This document shows positions 33,610 to 42,562 of a DNA stretch of 64,000 nt, in pieces; the stretch's first letter is position 1, and each line of letters begins with the position of its first letter. The notes below the pieces were generated by a model, which saw only the letters and a list, made by a program, of their open reading frames with translations, was not told the origin of the DNA and did not search any database. The stretch covers positions 1-64,000 of the forward strand of contig CAXXYG010000007.1 in assembly GCA_963666575.2 (NCBI GenBank), given 5' to 3'. This stretch comes from JABMQB01 sp963666575 (GTDB lineage: Bacteria; Bacteroidota; Bacteroidia; Bacteroidales; Prolixibacteraceae). A program made the position numbers and the translations under genes.

Positions 33610-34677
33610 TTACCAGTCTCTGTTGCCATGTTTTCGCATGTTCTGACTTCTTTTTTTCCAATAATTGACAAACTCGGGTTGTTCAATAATTCCAACAGGT
33701 CCATCATAAATTCCTCCGGCACCTCTTCCGTCGACTACATGAATGGCGATAACATTTTTGCCACTTTTTAACAAACTTGCAGGAAAAACATAAGCACGTT
33801 CCGATTCAAAATAGTTGCCGTTTTGCCCATCTTCGCACCATTTAAAATCGTCATTTTCGCCTGTTTGCCCTATCCAAGTCCCATTCAGGTATACTTTATC
33901 AATGTCATCAATTCGCCCTGCCATCATGACTAAATAATCGCCTTCGAGTTTTTTAGTAGCCTGAAATGTTTTACGGTACCAGGCACATCCATCGTAATTT
34001 CGGTATCCTTGATTTTCCCACTCGCCCGGAACCATTATGTTATCCCAATCTGAATCGTCAAAATCAGATTCTTTATATTCATCTTTATTTCTGGTTTTAA
34101 ACTTCCATTGACCAATTAGATTAATTTTAAGTTTGACGGGAAACTCCTGAATATAAATACCCGGTTCGCCTTTTACAATACCTCCTTCGCCTTCCATGTC
34201 AAAAACTTTTACTGCGATGGTATTGTTTTCTCCAAACTTCAGAACGGATTCGGGCAGCACATACGAGCGCCTGGCATTAAAGGATGTTTTGTAATTGGGT
34301 GGGAAGGAACCCGATGATCCAATAAGCGTACCGTTTACATACACCTCATCTACATCGTCGATGTATCCCAGGTCTAAAATTAGTTGATTTTCAACCAGCC
34401 CTGCCGGAATTGTAACTTCCCGGCGGTAAAAACCATATCCGTTATAACCGTCATAACCTTGTTCTTCCCATTTTCGTGGAACTCTTAATTCATCCCAATC
34501 TGAGTCATTATAGCCTTCGTTTTTCCAATTATCATCGAACATGATTGAGAATTTCCAGGTGCCGCTTAGGTTAATTTCACGCACCATTTTTTTATCGTAT
34601 TTACTATTGGCAAAACCGGTTATTGATAAACAAATCAGTAGTACAGATGCCCAATATGCAATATTTAAACGTTTCAT
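33610..34677 (-). CDS. Exported protein with two GH2-type jelly-roll (sugar-binding-like) domains
   Basis: 355 aa with a signal peptide (1-24). Two tandem ~150-residue jelly-roll units resemble the N-terminal sugar-binding domain of beta-galactosidases. Unit 1 (about 32-175) reads GTWKFSIMFD, SDWDELRVPRKWEEQGYDGY, FYRREVTIP and VDEVYVNGTLIG. Unit 2 (about 185-335) repeats GQWKFKTRN, SDWDNIMVPGEWENQGYRNY and IDKVYLNGTWIG. No catalytic barrel is present, so binding rather than hydrolysis is likely. Paralogue of the gene 15 nt upstream. Confidence 0.8.
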   Translation of the reverse strand: MKRLNIAYWASVLLICLSITGFANSKYDKKMVREINLSGTWKFSIMFDDNWKNEGYNDSDWDELRVPRKWEEQGYDGYNGYGFYRREVTIPAGLVENQLILDLGYIDDVDEVYVNGTLIGSSGSFPPNYKTSFNARRSYVLPESVLKFGENNTIAVKVFDMEGEGGIVKGEPGIYIQEFPVKLKINLIGQWKFKTRNKDEYKESDFDDSDWDNIMVPGEWENQGYRNYDGCAWYRKTFQATKKLEGDYLVMMAGRIDDIDKVYLNGTWIGQTGENDDFKWCEDGQNGNYFESERAYVFPASLLKSGKNVIAIHVVDGRGAGGIYDGPVGIIEQPEFVNYWKKRSQNMRKHGNRDW

Positions 34678-34692
34678 CTTTTTTATAATTTT

Positions 34693-35745
34693 TTAGTCAA
34701 TAAACGATTCTATTAAAACTTCTAAAAAGTTTCTATCGCGGTAATATTTCCTTTTTAGTTTCTCATAGTTGTCTTCCGAAGTAATACCAACCGGGCCCGC
34801 GTAAATTCCACCAAGCCCTTGTCCATCGTATACCTGAACAGTTATTTGGTTTTGCCCGTTTTTTAATAATCCTTTTGGGATTTTGTAATACCTCATATTG
34901 CGCCACATGTCATCGTATCGGCGGTAACTAAAATCGTTTCTGGCAGTTTTGTACGACCCAATTGATTCACCATTTAAATAAACGTATTCCTGGTCATCCA
35001 CTTTTCCAAGAACAAGGTATAAATCTTCATTTCTGGTATTAGCGGTATATACAAATGATTTTCTGTAATATGCATAACCGTCGTATTCTCTATAACCCTG
35101 GTCCTCCCATGTTCCGGGAACGTTTATTTCATCCCAATTGTCATCGGACATGTTTGATTTTGTCCATTCTTTATTTTTACCTGTTTTAAATTTCCAGTTT
35201 CCGCTTAAAGGGAAATCAATATAATTTAAGTCGTAATCGTAATAGAATCCGATTTTATTTCCTTCAATACCCCCTTTTTGATGGTCGTCGTACACCCGAA
35301 TAGCGATGGTATAGGTAACACCTTCTTTTAAAAAGTTTTCATTAAACCGATAACTTCGTAATTGATTAAATCCTGTTATAAAGTTAGGAGGGAACTGGCC
35401 TGTTTTTAAAATTAATTGGCCATCTAAATATACCTCATCGGCATCGTCAATGCGTCCAAGAAGCAGGTAAACCGGATAGTCTACATCTAAACCATCAATT
35501 TCGAATGTTTTTCGGTACCAGGCAAAACCATTGTAATCGTCGTAGCCCTGATTTTCCCATGTTGAAGGAACTCTTATCTGGTCCCAATCCGAATCATCAA
35601 AATCGGGTTTGGCCCATTCTTTATTATCACCTACCGAAAATTTCCAGTTTCCTTTTAGGCTTTCAATCTGCCTGAAGTCCTGTGCACACAAACTTGTGGT
35701 TAGGAACAGAAAGAATGTTATTAAAATAATTGGTTGGTTCTTCAT
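34693..35745 (-). CDS. Exported double jelly-roll protein, paralogue
   Basis: 350 aa from ATG 35745; an in-frame TTG lies 24 nt further upstream, but the signal peptide (MKNQPIILITFFLFLTTSLC) begins at this ATG. Two jelly-roll units: GNWKFSVGDNKEW ... VPSTWENQGYDDYNGFAWYRK and GNWKFKTGKNKEW ... VPGTWEDQGYREYDGYAYYRK. The four units of the two genes are clearly related, so a domain duplication preceded a gene duplication. No catalytic domain. Follows the OmpR-type regulator by 134 nt on the same strand. Confidence 0.8.
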   Translation of the reverse strand: MKNQPIILITFFLFLTTSLCAQDFRQIESLKGNWKFSVGDNKEWAKPDFDDSDWDQIRVPSTWENQGYDDYNGFAWYRKTFEIDGLDVDYPVYLLLGRIDDADEVYLDGQLILKTGQFPPNFITGFNQLRSYRFNENFLKEGVTYTIAIRVYDDHQKGGIEGNKIGFYYDYDLNYIDFPLSGNWKFKTGKNKEWTKSNMSDDNWDEINVPGTWEDQGYREYDGYAYYRKSFVYTANTRNEDLYLVLGKVDDQEYVYLNGESIGSYKTARNDFSYRRYDDMWRNMRYYKIPKGLLKNGQNQITVQVYDGQGLGGIYAGPVGITSEDNYEKLKRKYYRDRNFLEVLIESFID

Positions 35746-35879
35746 CTTGTTAAATAAATTATGATACAAAAATAGGGTAGTCCATTCACCTAATTGTCAG
35801 GATGGAGTAAGAAATTGTCACAGATTGTCATTAATATGCAAAACAGTGTCATTCACACACTCTTTTGGCTCATTAATAG

Positions 35880-36572
35880 TTAGATAGTTAATTTGTATCC
35901 TTTGCCATGAATGGTGATAATGTGTTTAGGTTTTGAAGGGGAATCTTCAATTTTCTGACGCAACTTTACTATAAAATTATCGATGGTACGTGTGGTTATG
36001 TCACTTTCGGTTTCCCATAAACTACTCATTATATCGTAACGGTCAACAATTTGTTCTTTTTGTTGGAACAGGTAATTTAATATTTCAACTTCGCGAGACG
36101 ACATTTTTACGGGCTGCCCGCCCGATGTGGCTTCAAACGTTTTTAAATCGACGGATAGTTTTCCAACAGTAATTGTACCTGTTGTATTTTCGGACGGCAT
36201 GCCAGTTCGGCGCAACACTGCTTTTACACGAGCCAACAATTCGCGCAAACTAAAAGGTTTTGTTATATAATCATCAGCGCCCAGTTCTAAACCCAGAACT
36301 TTATCGATTTCTTCGCCTTTGGCTGTTAATAAAATAATGGGAGTCCGAATGCCCTTTTGCCGTGCTTTTTTGCATACATCAAATCCCGATATTCCGGGCA
36401 TCATCACATCAAGGATGGCTAAATCGTAGTGATTCCCTTCGAGTTTTTCACTCCCGGAAATGCCGTTGTCAGCAGTGTCAACTGCATAACCTTCAAATTC
36501 CATGTTGTGTTTTAGCCCCTGAAGCATATCAGGTTCGTCATCAACAATCAATAATTTTTTAACAGCTTCCAT
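35880..36572 (-). CDS. OmpR-family response regulator
   Basis: 230 aa. Receiver domain 1-120: acidic pocket VDDEPD, phospho-acceptor Asp in LAILDVMMPG near residue 55, Thr in ILLTAKG and Lys in YITKPFS. The C-terminal winged-helix (Trans_reg_C) domain runs about 130-228 (MSSREVEILNYLFQQKEQIVDR, HGKGYKL). It is activated by the kinase encoded 5 nt upstream. By position it may control the two jelly-roll genes downstream. Confidence 0.93.
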   Translation of the reverse strand: MEAVKKLLIVDDEPDMLQGLKHNMEFEGYAVDTADNGISGSEKLEGNHYDLAILDVMMPGISGFDVCKKARQKGIRTPIILLTAKGEEIDKVLGLELGADDYITKPFSLRELLARVKAVLRRTGMPSENTTGTITVGKLSVDLKTFEATSGGQPVKMSSREVEILNYLFQQKEQIVDRYDIMSSLWETESDITTRTIDNFIVKLRQKIEDSPSKPKHIITIHGKGYKLTI

Positions 36573-36577
36573 AGTAT

Positions 36578-38101
36578 TTAATTTAAAGGGAATAAAATTC
36601 TGAACGTACTTCCTTTGCCAATTTTACTGGTTATTACAATTTTGCCTTTGTGTGCATCAGCTATGTGTTTTACGATACTTAATCCCAGCCCCGAACCTTT
36701 AACTTTGATAGAAACATCGTCGCGGCTAACCCGGTAGAATTTCTCAAAAATGTATTTTTTGTTTTTTTCAGAAATGCCAATTCCCAAATCCTGCACTTCG
36801 ACATAAGCCTTATTTACATGCAAACCGGTTCGAACTGTTACCGATTTATTTTCGAAACTGTATTTTATAGCATTGTCGATTAAATTAACCAAAACGTCTT
36901 TTATTGCCTCTGCATCCATAACAATATTTGTTAGCCTGCTGTCAAGTTCAAGGTTATAAGTAAATCCCAGATTTTTTAAATAGGGGATGTAGGTGTTAAA
37001 AGCCTCTTCGACGATGGTGTTCAAATTACCTGGGGCAAACGAATATTTTTTCATCTCCTTTTCAATTTGAGAAAAGTTCAGAATTTTATTGACCATTAAC
37101 GAAAGGCGGTTGGTTTCCTGAAGAATAATTTTCAGGTAGTCTTTTTGCATTTTTTGGGATGTTACGCGCCCCATTTCAATGGTTTCGGTGTACATATTAA
37201 TGAGTGCCAAAGGTGTTCTGATTTCGTGCGATACATTCGAAACAAAATCGGATTTTAGGTTGGCCAGTTCAATTTGTTTACCAAGAATGCGGATGACCAG
37301 CCACCCGGCAATAAGTAAAATAAAACTGACAATACATATAAAATATATATTCCCTGTTGTGCGCGACTGCACCAGTTGTTTAATGGTTTCTCCCTCCAAT
37401 GCAATTCCCAGCGAAAATTCTGAAAATGCCCTTAAAGGGCTGGTTAATTCAATTTCAGAACTGCCGTTACCCGATCGGTAAATAGTTTCATTTTTAGAAT
37501 TAATTACAGCAATCTCAAATTTTTCTGCTGCAATTTTTTGAATTTGAGCGTCCAACCTGTCTTCGATAAATGTAAGGGCATCAACCACAATTGCTACCGG
37601 TTGAAGCTGGTTGTCTTTTTTAATAACAAATACAAAAAGTACCTGGCCTGTATTAGCAATAGGGAATGGCTCGAGCCTGTAATACCCGGCTGTATAAAAA
37701 TCGACTAATCTTTTTAAAGTATTTTTATGTTCTGCAAGAATCCAGCCTGCTTTATTTTTAATCTCAGAAGCATATTTATTTGTTTGAGTTAAACTGTTCA
37801 ACTTGCCTCGGGTGAGGAAAAAAAAATCGTTTATAAAACTATAATTTGTAAATACTGATAGTGAAGTATCGGTGCCATATTGAAAAGAATAATCAATCTC
37901 TCTAATTGTCGAGCGTAAAACATCATCGGTGTATTGATTAACCGAAAACAGAATGGAATTAAGCTGCTCGTGATAAGCTTGTTCAATTACTTTTTCGTTT
38001 TGCTGGAGGCTGCTTATTTCAAACAGAGCAACAAGGGCTGCTGGAAGTAAGGCAATAATTACAACTAAAATAAACAGGTATTTTTTATTTTTCGAAAACA
38101 T
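36578..38101 (-). CDS. Sensor histidine kinase, membrane-bound
   Basis: 507 aa. Transmembrane helix 1 at about 8-26, an extracytoplasmic sensor region of ~220 residues with no recognised domain, and helix 2 at about 250-270. Then HisKA with the phospho-accepting His in FVSNVSHEIRTPLALINM, and HATPase with the N box LVNLIDNAIKYS, G1 box DLGIGI and G2 box GSGLGLSIV. First gene of the pair with the OmpR-type regulator. Confidence 0.93.
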   Translation of the reverse strand: MFSKNKKYLFILVVIIALLPAALVALFEISSLQQNEKVIEQAYHEQLNSILFSVNQYTDDVLRSTIREIDYSFQYGTDTSLSVFTNYSFINDFFFLTRGKLNSLTQTNKYASEIKNKAGWILAEHKNTLKRLVDFYTAGYYRLEPFPIANTGQVLFVFVIKKDNQLQPVAIVVDALTFIEDRLDAQIQKIAAEKFEIAVINSKNETIYRSGNGSSEIELTSPLRAFSEFSLGIALEGETIKQLVQSRTTGNIYFICIVSFILLIAGWLVIRILGKQIELANLKSDFVSNVSHEIRTPLALINMYTETIEMGRVTSQKMQKDYLKIILQETNRLSLMVNKILNFSQIEKEMKKYSFAPGNLNTIVEEAFNTYIPYLKNLGFTYNLELDSRLTNIVMDAEAIKDVLVNLIDNAIKYSFENKSVTVRTGLHVNKAYVEVQDLGIGISEKNKKYIFEKFYRVSRDDVSIKVKGSGLGLSIVKHIADAHKGKIVITSKIGKGSTFRILFPLN

Positions 38102-38256
38102 TTTCAGGATTAATTATACCACATAATAAAAGCTAAATTATATAAATAATGGAGAATAAGAATAAATATAAATTAGATTGTTTTGAAAATTGCACTTTGA
38201 ATTTGTTGTTAAACCATAGTTTTTTATCCGAAAATTGTTTCTTAAAATAACAAATC

Positions 38257-39447
38257 CTATAAAGGTAAGGTAAATGAAAAAACCGATCCTTCACCAATTT
38301 TACTTTTAACTGAAACCGTTCCGCTGTGTGCATCAATTATTTTTTTTACAATGGCTAATCCGAGCCCAGTCGATTTTTCATTAGCCGTACTTTTAACCGA
38401 AGTTACTCTGTAAGGATTAAAAATATTATGTATTTCATCAGGATGAATGCCTTGTCCTTCATCGATTATATTTGTCACTACATGATTATTAACAACTAAA
38501 ATTTCGATAGTGATGTTTTTATTTGGAAAAGAATATTTGATGGCATTGCTTAGAAGGTTTATTAAAACCTGCTCCATTTTATTTTTATCAAAATTTACCA
38601 TCAATTCTGAAAGTTTTGTTTTTACTTTTATTTTGATTTTCTTATTTTCTGCCAACATTCTGATATAGTTCATATCTTGGTTCACAAATTGAATATAATT
38701 TTGAATTTTAGGAGTTATCTCAAAAATACCCGCTTCAATTTTTGAAGCATCCAAAAAATCGACTATTAAGTCTAAGGCAAATTCACACCGTTCGTTAATG
38801 ATTTTGAGGTATTCAATTTTATCATTTGCCGAATTGTTTTCCCATTCATCGAGTAATAAATTGGCAAACGATTGTGCCGTACCGATGGGATTGCGTAAAT
38901 CGTGAGCTACAATCCCTATGTATTTATTTTTTTCGGTATTTAACTCTCTGAGTTTTATGTTCGACCTTTCAAGTTCTTTGGTTCGTAATCTAATTTTTTC
39001 TTCCAGACTTTGGTTTGCTTCCCGAAGAGTAAGCATTAACTTCCGGTTTTTGGTTATTAATTCATATTTTTCAAATGCTTCTTTAATTGTTGATTCAAGT
39101 TCTACCGGATTCCAAGGTTTTGTGATATAACGGAATACCTGTCCCTCGTTAATAGCTCCAATAACTGCTTCTATATCTGAATAACCGGTTATTATAAGTT
39201 TTAATGCATCGGGGTATTTGTCTTTAATTTTTGAAAAAAAATCGATCCCTGTTAACCCTGGCATTCGTTGGTCTGACAAAACCACCTGAATGTGTTGACT
39301 TTCCATTACGTCAATGGCTTGCATTGCATTAGTTGCGGTAAAAATGTTGTATTTTTTGCGGAATTGCCTTGCGAGTGCCTTGGTTACTTCTAATTCATCG
39401 TCAACCACTAAGAGGTTATAGTTTTTATTAATAATTTCTTTTGTCAT
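38257..39447 (-). CDS. Receiver-histidine kinase (response regulator fused to kinase)
   Basis: 396 aa, soluble. N-terminal receiver (about 12-130; Asp in VVLSDQRMPGLTG, Lys in RYITKPWNP), a long coiled coil (REANQSLEEKIRLRTKELERS), HisKA with His in GIVAHDLRNPIG, and HATPase (INLLSNAIKYSF, DEGQGIHPDE, STGLGLAIVKK). This order suggests it is first phosphorylated by another kinase and then signals onward. Its start overlaps the end of the PAS kinase gene by 4 nt; together with the cobalamin protein it forms one operon. Confidence 0.9.
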   Translation of the reverse strand: MTKEIINKNYNLLVVDDELEVTKALARQFRKKYNIFTATNAMQAIDVMESQHIQVVLSDQRMPGLTGIDFFSKIKDKYPDALKLIITGYSDIEAVIGAINEGQVFRYITKPWNPVELESTIKEAFEKYELITKNRKLMLTLREANQSLEEKIRLRTKELERSNIKLRELNTEKNKYIGIVAHDLRNPIGTAQSFANLLLDEWENNSANDKIEYLKIINERCEFALDLIVDFLDASKIEAGIFEITPKIQNYIQFVNQDMNYIRMLAENKKIKIKVKTKLSELMVNFDKNKMEQVLINLLSNAIKYSFPNKNITIEILVVNNHVVTNIIDEGQGIHPDEIHNIFNPYRVTSVKSTANEKSTGLGLAIVKKIIDAHSGTVSVKSKIGEGSVFSFTLPL

Positions 39448-40697
39448 ACTTTATTAATTTTTTTTGGAATTTTAATACTAAAAGTGGCACCTTTATTATG
39501 TTCCGATTTAACTTCTATCGTTCCATGGTGTAAATCATGAATTATTTTATAGGTAATACTCAAACCTAATCCTGTGCCTGAGCCAACAGGTTTGGTTGTA
39601 AAAAACGGGTCGAATATTTTTTCTTTTATGCCATCAGTAATACCCTGTCCATCGTCTTTAATAACAATATTAACAGTTTCAGGTTGTTCAACAACTGTTA
39701 ATGTTATATTTCCCTGGTTAGAAACAGCATAAATAGAGTTGATTAAAACGTTTAGTAATGCCTGATTTAATTGGCCGGGGTAACATTCAGCTAATAGTTG
39801 ATCGGGGCACGAGAAGGTGAAATTAATATCTTTTTGATTTAACTCGGGCCTAATTATTGAGATGGTTGATAAAATGTTCTCACTTAAATTTATATTTTTT
39901 ATGTCTGATTCATCGAGTCGAGAAAATTTCCGAAGGTCTTCAACAATTGTTTTTACTCTTTCAATTCCAATTTTTGATTCCTTCAGTATATCAGGTACAT
40001 CTTCAATGGCATAATCAAGGTCATTCTCGGCTTTGTTGTTTTTAATAAATGTATCCAGTTTATTGTTGGATAGTTGGGTACTATATTTTTCGACAGCTAA
40101 ATATGAATTAATGATATCCTGTGTGTATGATTCAAGAGAAAATAAATTGCTATATACAAACGAAATAGGATTATTTAATTCATGAGCAACACCCGCCACT
40201 AATTTACCCATGGCATTCATTTTTTCAGAATGGATGAGCATATTCTGGGTTTCTTTAAGTTCAGTCAGTGCTATTTGCAGAGCCTTTTTTTCTTTAATCA
40301 ATTGCCTTTGCAGATTATTCACTTCCTGGTTCAGGAGGCTCATTTTTTTATTTTCACTAAAAAGATGCAAAACATCTGTTTCTCCAAAAATAAGAATTGA
40401 ATTAATTCGTTTGTAAATTTTTGCTTTTAGAACATAGCTGTTGTCAAGGTAGTTCCCAATTGTGAGTAAACCATCAAATATTTCTCCTTCATTTTGTGCT
40501 GATTTAAGTGTTTTAAAATCAGGATTTATCAGTGTATTTTTTTGATTCGATTCAGAATTCAGGAACTGGTTCATTACCTCATTGCTGTATATCAAACTTC
40601 CATCAATTGAAAAAATGCCAATTGCGGCTGATTGCCCTTCGAGCAAAAGATTTTTAATTTCACCTTCCCATTCTCCAACATCACTCCAACTTTCCAT
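39444..40697 (-). CDS. PAS-type cytosolic sensor histidine kinase (NtrB-like)
   Basis: 417 aa, no membrane helices. A PAS-like domain at about 15-115 (SAAIGIFSIDGSLIYSNEVM) is followed by a coiled coil. HisKA has His in GKLVAGVAHELNNPISFVYS, the HELNNP form of NtrB/HK4-type kinases. HATPase boxes are LNVLINSIYAVS, KDDGQGI and GTGLGLSITYKI. With no transmembrane region, its input should come from the cytosol, plausibly from the cobalamin protein encoded two genes upstream (inference). Confidence 0.9.
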   Translation of the reverse strand: MESWSDVGEWEGEIKNLLLEGQSAAIGIFSIDGSLIYSNEVMNQFLNSESNQKNTLINPDFKTLKSAQNEGEIFDGLLTIGNYLDNSYVLKAKIYKRINSILIFGETDVLHLFSENKKMSLLNQEVNNLQRQLIKEKKALQIALTELKETQNMLIHSEKMNAMGKLVAGVAHELNNPISFVYSNLFSLESYTQDIINSYLAVEKYSTQLSNNKLDTFIKNNKAENDLDYAIEDVPDILKESKIGIERVKTIVEDLRKFSRLDESDIKNINLSENILSTISIIRPELNQKDINFTFSCPDQLLAECYPGQLNQALLNVLINSIYAVSNQGNITLTVVEQPETVNIVIKDDGQGITDGIKEKIFDPFFTTKPVGSGTGLGLSITYKIIHDLHHGTIEVKSEHNKGATFSIKIPKKINKV

Positions 40698-40711
40698 TAA
40701 GCCATTTGTTT

Positions 40712-41173
40712 TTAATGCGCTGAATTTGACCCCTCCAAATTTTCTTCAGACAGTTTATTAAAATGTGGTATATTAATCTGAAGCCAGTTATAATAGGGGT
40801 ATATTGCTTTATAACAATCGGGTGAAAGTTCCACTTTATATATTTCGATCCAGGTATTTAGCTGCGCTGCCCAGTAGGTTGAATTAAAATTACGCGAACG
40901 GTATGCTTTAAAGACCCAAATAACAGTGTCAACCAATATCTCAGGCGAATGCTGATAAAAAATTGATTCCATAAACCGGGCATGGTTGGCATGATTGTCT
41001 TTCATCATTTCAACATTGTTTTTGCCAACCATTTCAATAACATCGGGCCTTGCTTCCATTTTTTTATTCATAATGGCTACCAAAACATCTTTTTTTTCAG
41101 TAAATTCAGTTGCCGATTTTTTATCGACCAGTTGCAACTTTTGTGCTGTTTGAATTAAATAGTCTCTCTCCAT
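40712..41173 (-). CDS. Helical protein of unknown function in cobalamin-kinase operon
   Basis: 153 aa, predicted mainly helical by eye, no signal or membrane segment. It has conserved-looking aromatic stretches (FMESIFYQHSPEILVDTVIW, STYWAAQLNTWIEIYK). No family recognised. The 10- and 14-nt gaps on either side place it firmly between the cobalamin-binding protein and the PAS kinase, so it may relay the sensor state to the kinase. Confidence 0.7.
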   Translation of the reverse strand: MERDYLIQTAQKLQLVDKKSATEFTEKKDVLVAIMNKKMEARPDVIEMVGKNNVEMMKDNHANHARFMESIFYQHSPEILVDTVIWVFKAYRSRNFNSTYWAAQLNTWIEIYKVELSPDCYKAIYPYYNWLQINIPHFNKLSEENLEGSNSAH

Positions 41174-41183
41174 TGCCTTGATT

Positions 41184-41864
41184 TTAGTTTTTTGAGTTTA
41201 AAAACCGAATGTATTTTTCTAAATAATATAAGTCGGGGATCAATGAAATATTTTTATACTGGCTGGTTACTTGCTTCTCGAGATGGCTAAAAGCCTGACC
41301 TCCAATAATGATTTGTAAACCAGGAAATTCAGCTTGAATTTTATCAAGCATTTGTGTTAAATTGAAGTAATTAAAATATACGCTTAACGAAATTGCTAAA
41401 ATATCTGGTTCTATTTCGGTTATGTATTTAACCAATTCATGTAAAGGAATTCCTGCTCCCAGAAAAAAACTTTCCCAACCATTCATTTCAAAAGTATCGG
41501 CAACCATTTTAATGCCAACCTGATGCTTTTCATTTTCAACACAGGCTACAACTACTTTTTTTTGCACTTTTTCGAGTGAAATAATACGTTCAAAAAGTTC
41601 ATTTAAAATACCCTCGGAAATAGCCGTAGCCATGTGTTCGGATGCTACACTTATTTTATTGGTTTCCCATAATCTACCAACTTTATATAAAGCGGTTTTT
41701 ATGACGTGTTCATATAAATCCAGAATGGAGTCGTTTTGTGAGAGGTATTGCTTTACAATTTGTGAACATTGTACACGATTTCCTGATAATAAATTTGCCA
41801 GGTAATCATTAGCGAAATTATTTTCAACTGGTTGAACCATTTCTGAATGTTTTGATAGACCCAT
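41184..41864 (-). CDS. CarH-type cobalamin-binding (probable light-sensing) protein without DNA-binding domain
   Basis: 226 aa. The helical-bundle B12 cap domain (about 17-98) contains Trp66 followed by exactly nine residues and Glu76-His77, the Wx9EH signature of CarH/LitR adenosylcobalamin photoreceptors. The Rossmann B12-binding domain (about 102-222) has Glu112-Lys-His114-Gln-Val-Gly117, the E/DxHxxG motif whose His is the lower cobalt ligand, plus IIGGQAF near 188. The MerR DNA-binding domain of CarH is missing. The residue after Trp66 is Glu, whereas Thermus CarH has His132 there for its light-state ligand. Head of an operon with two histidine kinases, so output is probably by phosphorelay. 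Confidence 0.88.
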   Translation of the reverse strand: MGLSKHSEMVQPVENNFANDYLANLLSGNRVQCSQIVKQYLSQNDSILDLYEHVIKTALYKVGRLWETNKISVASEHMATAISEGILNELFERIISLEKVQKKVVVACVENEKHQVGIKMVADTFEMNGWESFFLGAGIPLHELVKYITEIEPDILAISLSVYFNYFNLTQMLDKIQAEFPGLQIIIGGQAFSHLEKQVTSQYKNISLIPDLYYLEKYIRFLNSKN

Positions 41865-42187
41865 GTGTTATAAATATAATCTATTTTTTTAAACCTTTTA
41901 TTTTTCTTTCAAAAATTGATAAAAATTGATATGGTTTTTATGCTAATCAGGATTTAATAATAATTTCAGTAACATCGGTTTTTGTTGGATTAATTCACCA
42001 GTAATTTTAAAATCAGGTTTGCAAAAATGAAAATCCATATACTTTTTTGTTCGTTTTATTCGTTAATTTTAAAGCGCCAAAAACCATTTAATTATGAAAC
42101 AGTTATTGGAAATTCATTTAAAAACAAACCTTAAACATATTTCGATAACTGTTATTATATCAATAGATTAATTCAATAATTGAACTT
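41865..42187. other. Divergent intergenic region
   Basis: 323 nt between the cobalamin-kinase operon and the AhpD operon; must contain both promoters. No cobalamin riboswitch-like elements were seen. A 25-codon frame at 42094-42171 looks like chance. Confidence 0.5.
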
Positions 42188-42550
42188 ATGGAAAACCTTA
42201 ACAAACAAAAAATTGAAGAAATAAAAACCACCCGGAAACAAGCACATTCTTATTTCCTAAAGAAATCGAAAGTGTACCGATCGTTTGTTGAAATGGAACA
42301 AAATACCTACACTGATGGTGAACTGAATAAAAAACAAAAAGAGTTAATTGCAATTGGAATATCAGTAGTTATAAACTGCGAATCGTGTATGGAATGGCAC
42401 ATTAAACAAGCCATTGATGATGGAGCTTCTGAGGGTGAAATAATCGAAGCCATAGAAGTAGGTATTGAAATGAGTGGTGGCCCCGGCACAGCTTCGGCGC
42501 GGTTTGCAATGAATGTGATGGAATATTATTATTCAACTGATAAAAAATAA
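42188..42550 (+). CDS. AhpD-like carboxymuconolactone decarboxylase-family protein
   Basis: 120 aa, all-helical. NCESCMEWHIKQA (about 62-74) holds the CxxCxxxH redox motif of AhpD-like peroxidase partners rather than the true decarboxylase site. Probably a small thiol peroxidase or reductase. First gene of a five-gene + strand operon with gaps of 12, 18, 0 and 3 nt. Confidence 0.85.
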   Translation: MENLNKQKIEEIKTTRKQAHSYFLKKSKVYRSFVEMEQNTYTDGELNKKQKELIAIGISVVINCESCMEWHIKQAIDDGASEGEIIEAIEVGIEMSGGPGTASARFAMNVMEYYYSTDKK

Positions 42551-42562
42551 CCAATAAAGTTT

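Noticed and set aside
41184..41864. Corrinoid methyl-carrier protein (MtaC/MetH-type)
   Set aside because: The Wx9EH motif and kinase partners fit a CarH-like sensor, and no corrinoid methyltransferase gene is adjacent.
42094..42171. 25-codon small gene upstream of the AhpD operon
   Set aside because: No recognised sequence, no conservation evidence, and AT-rich DNA gives such frames by chance.
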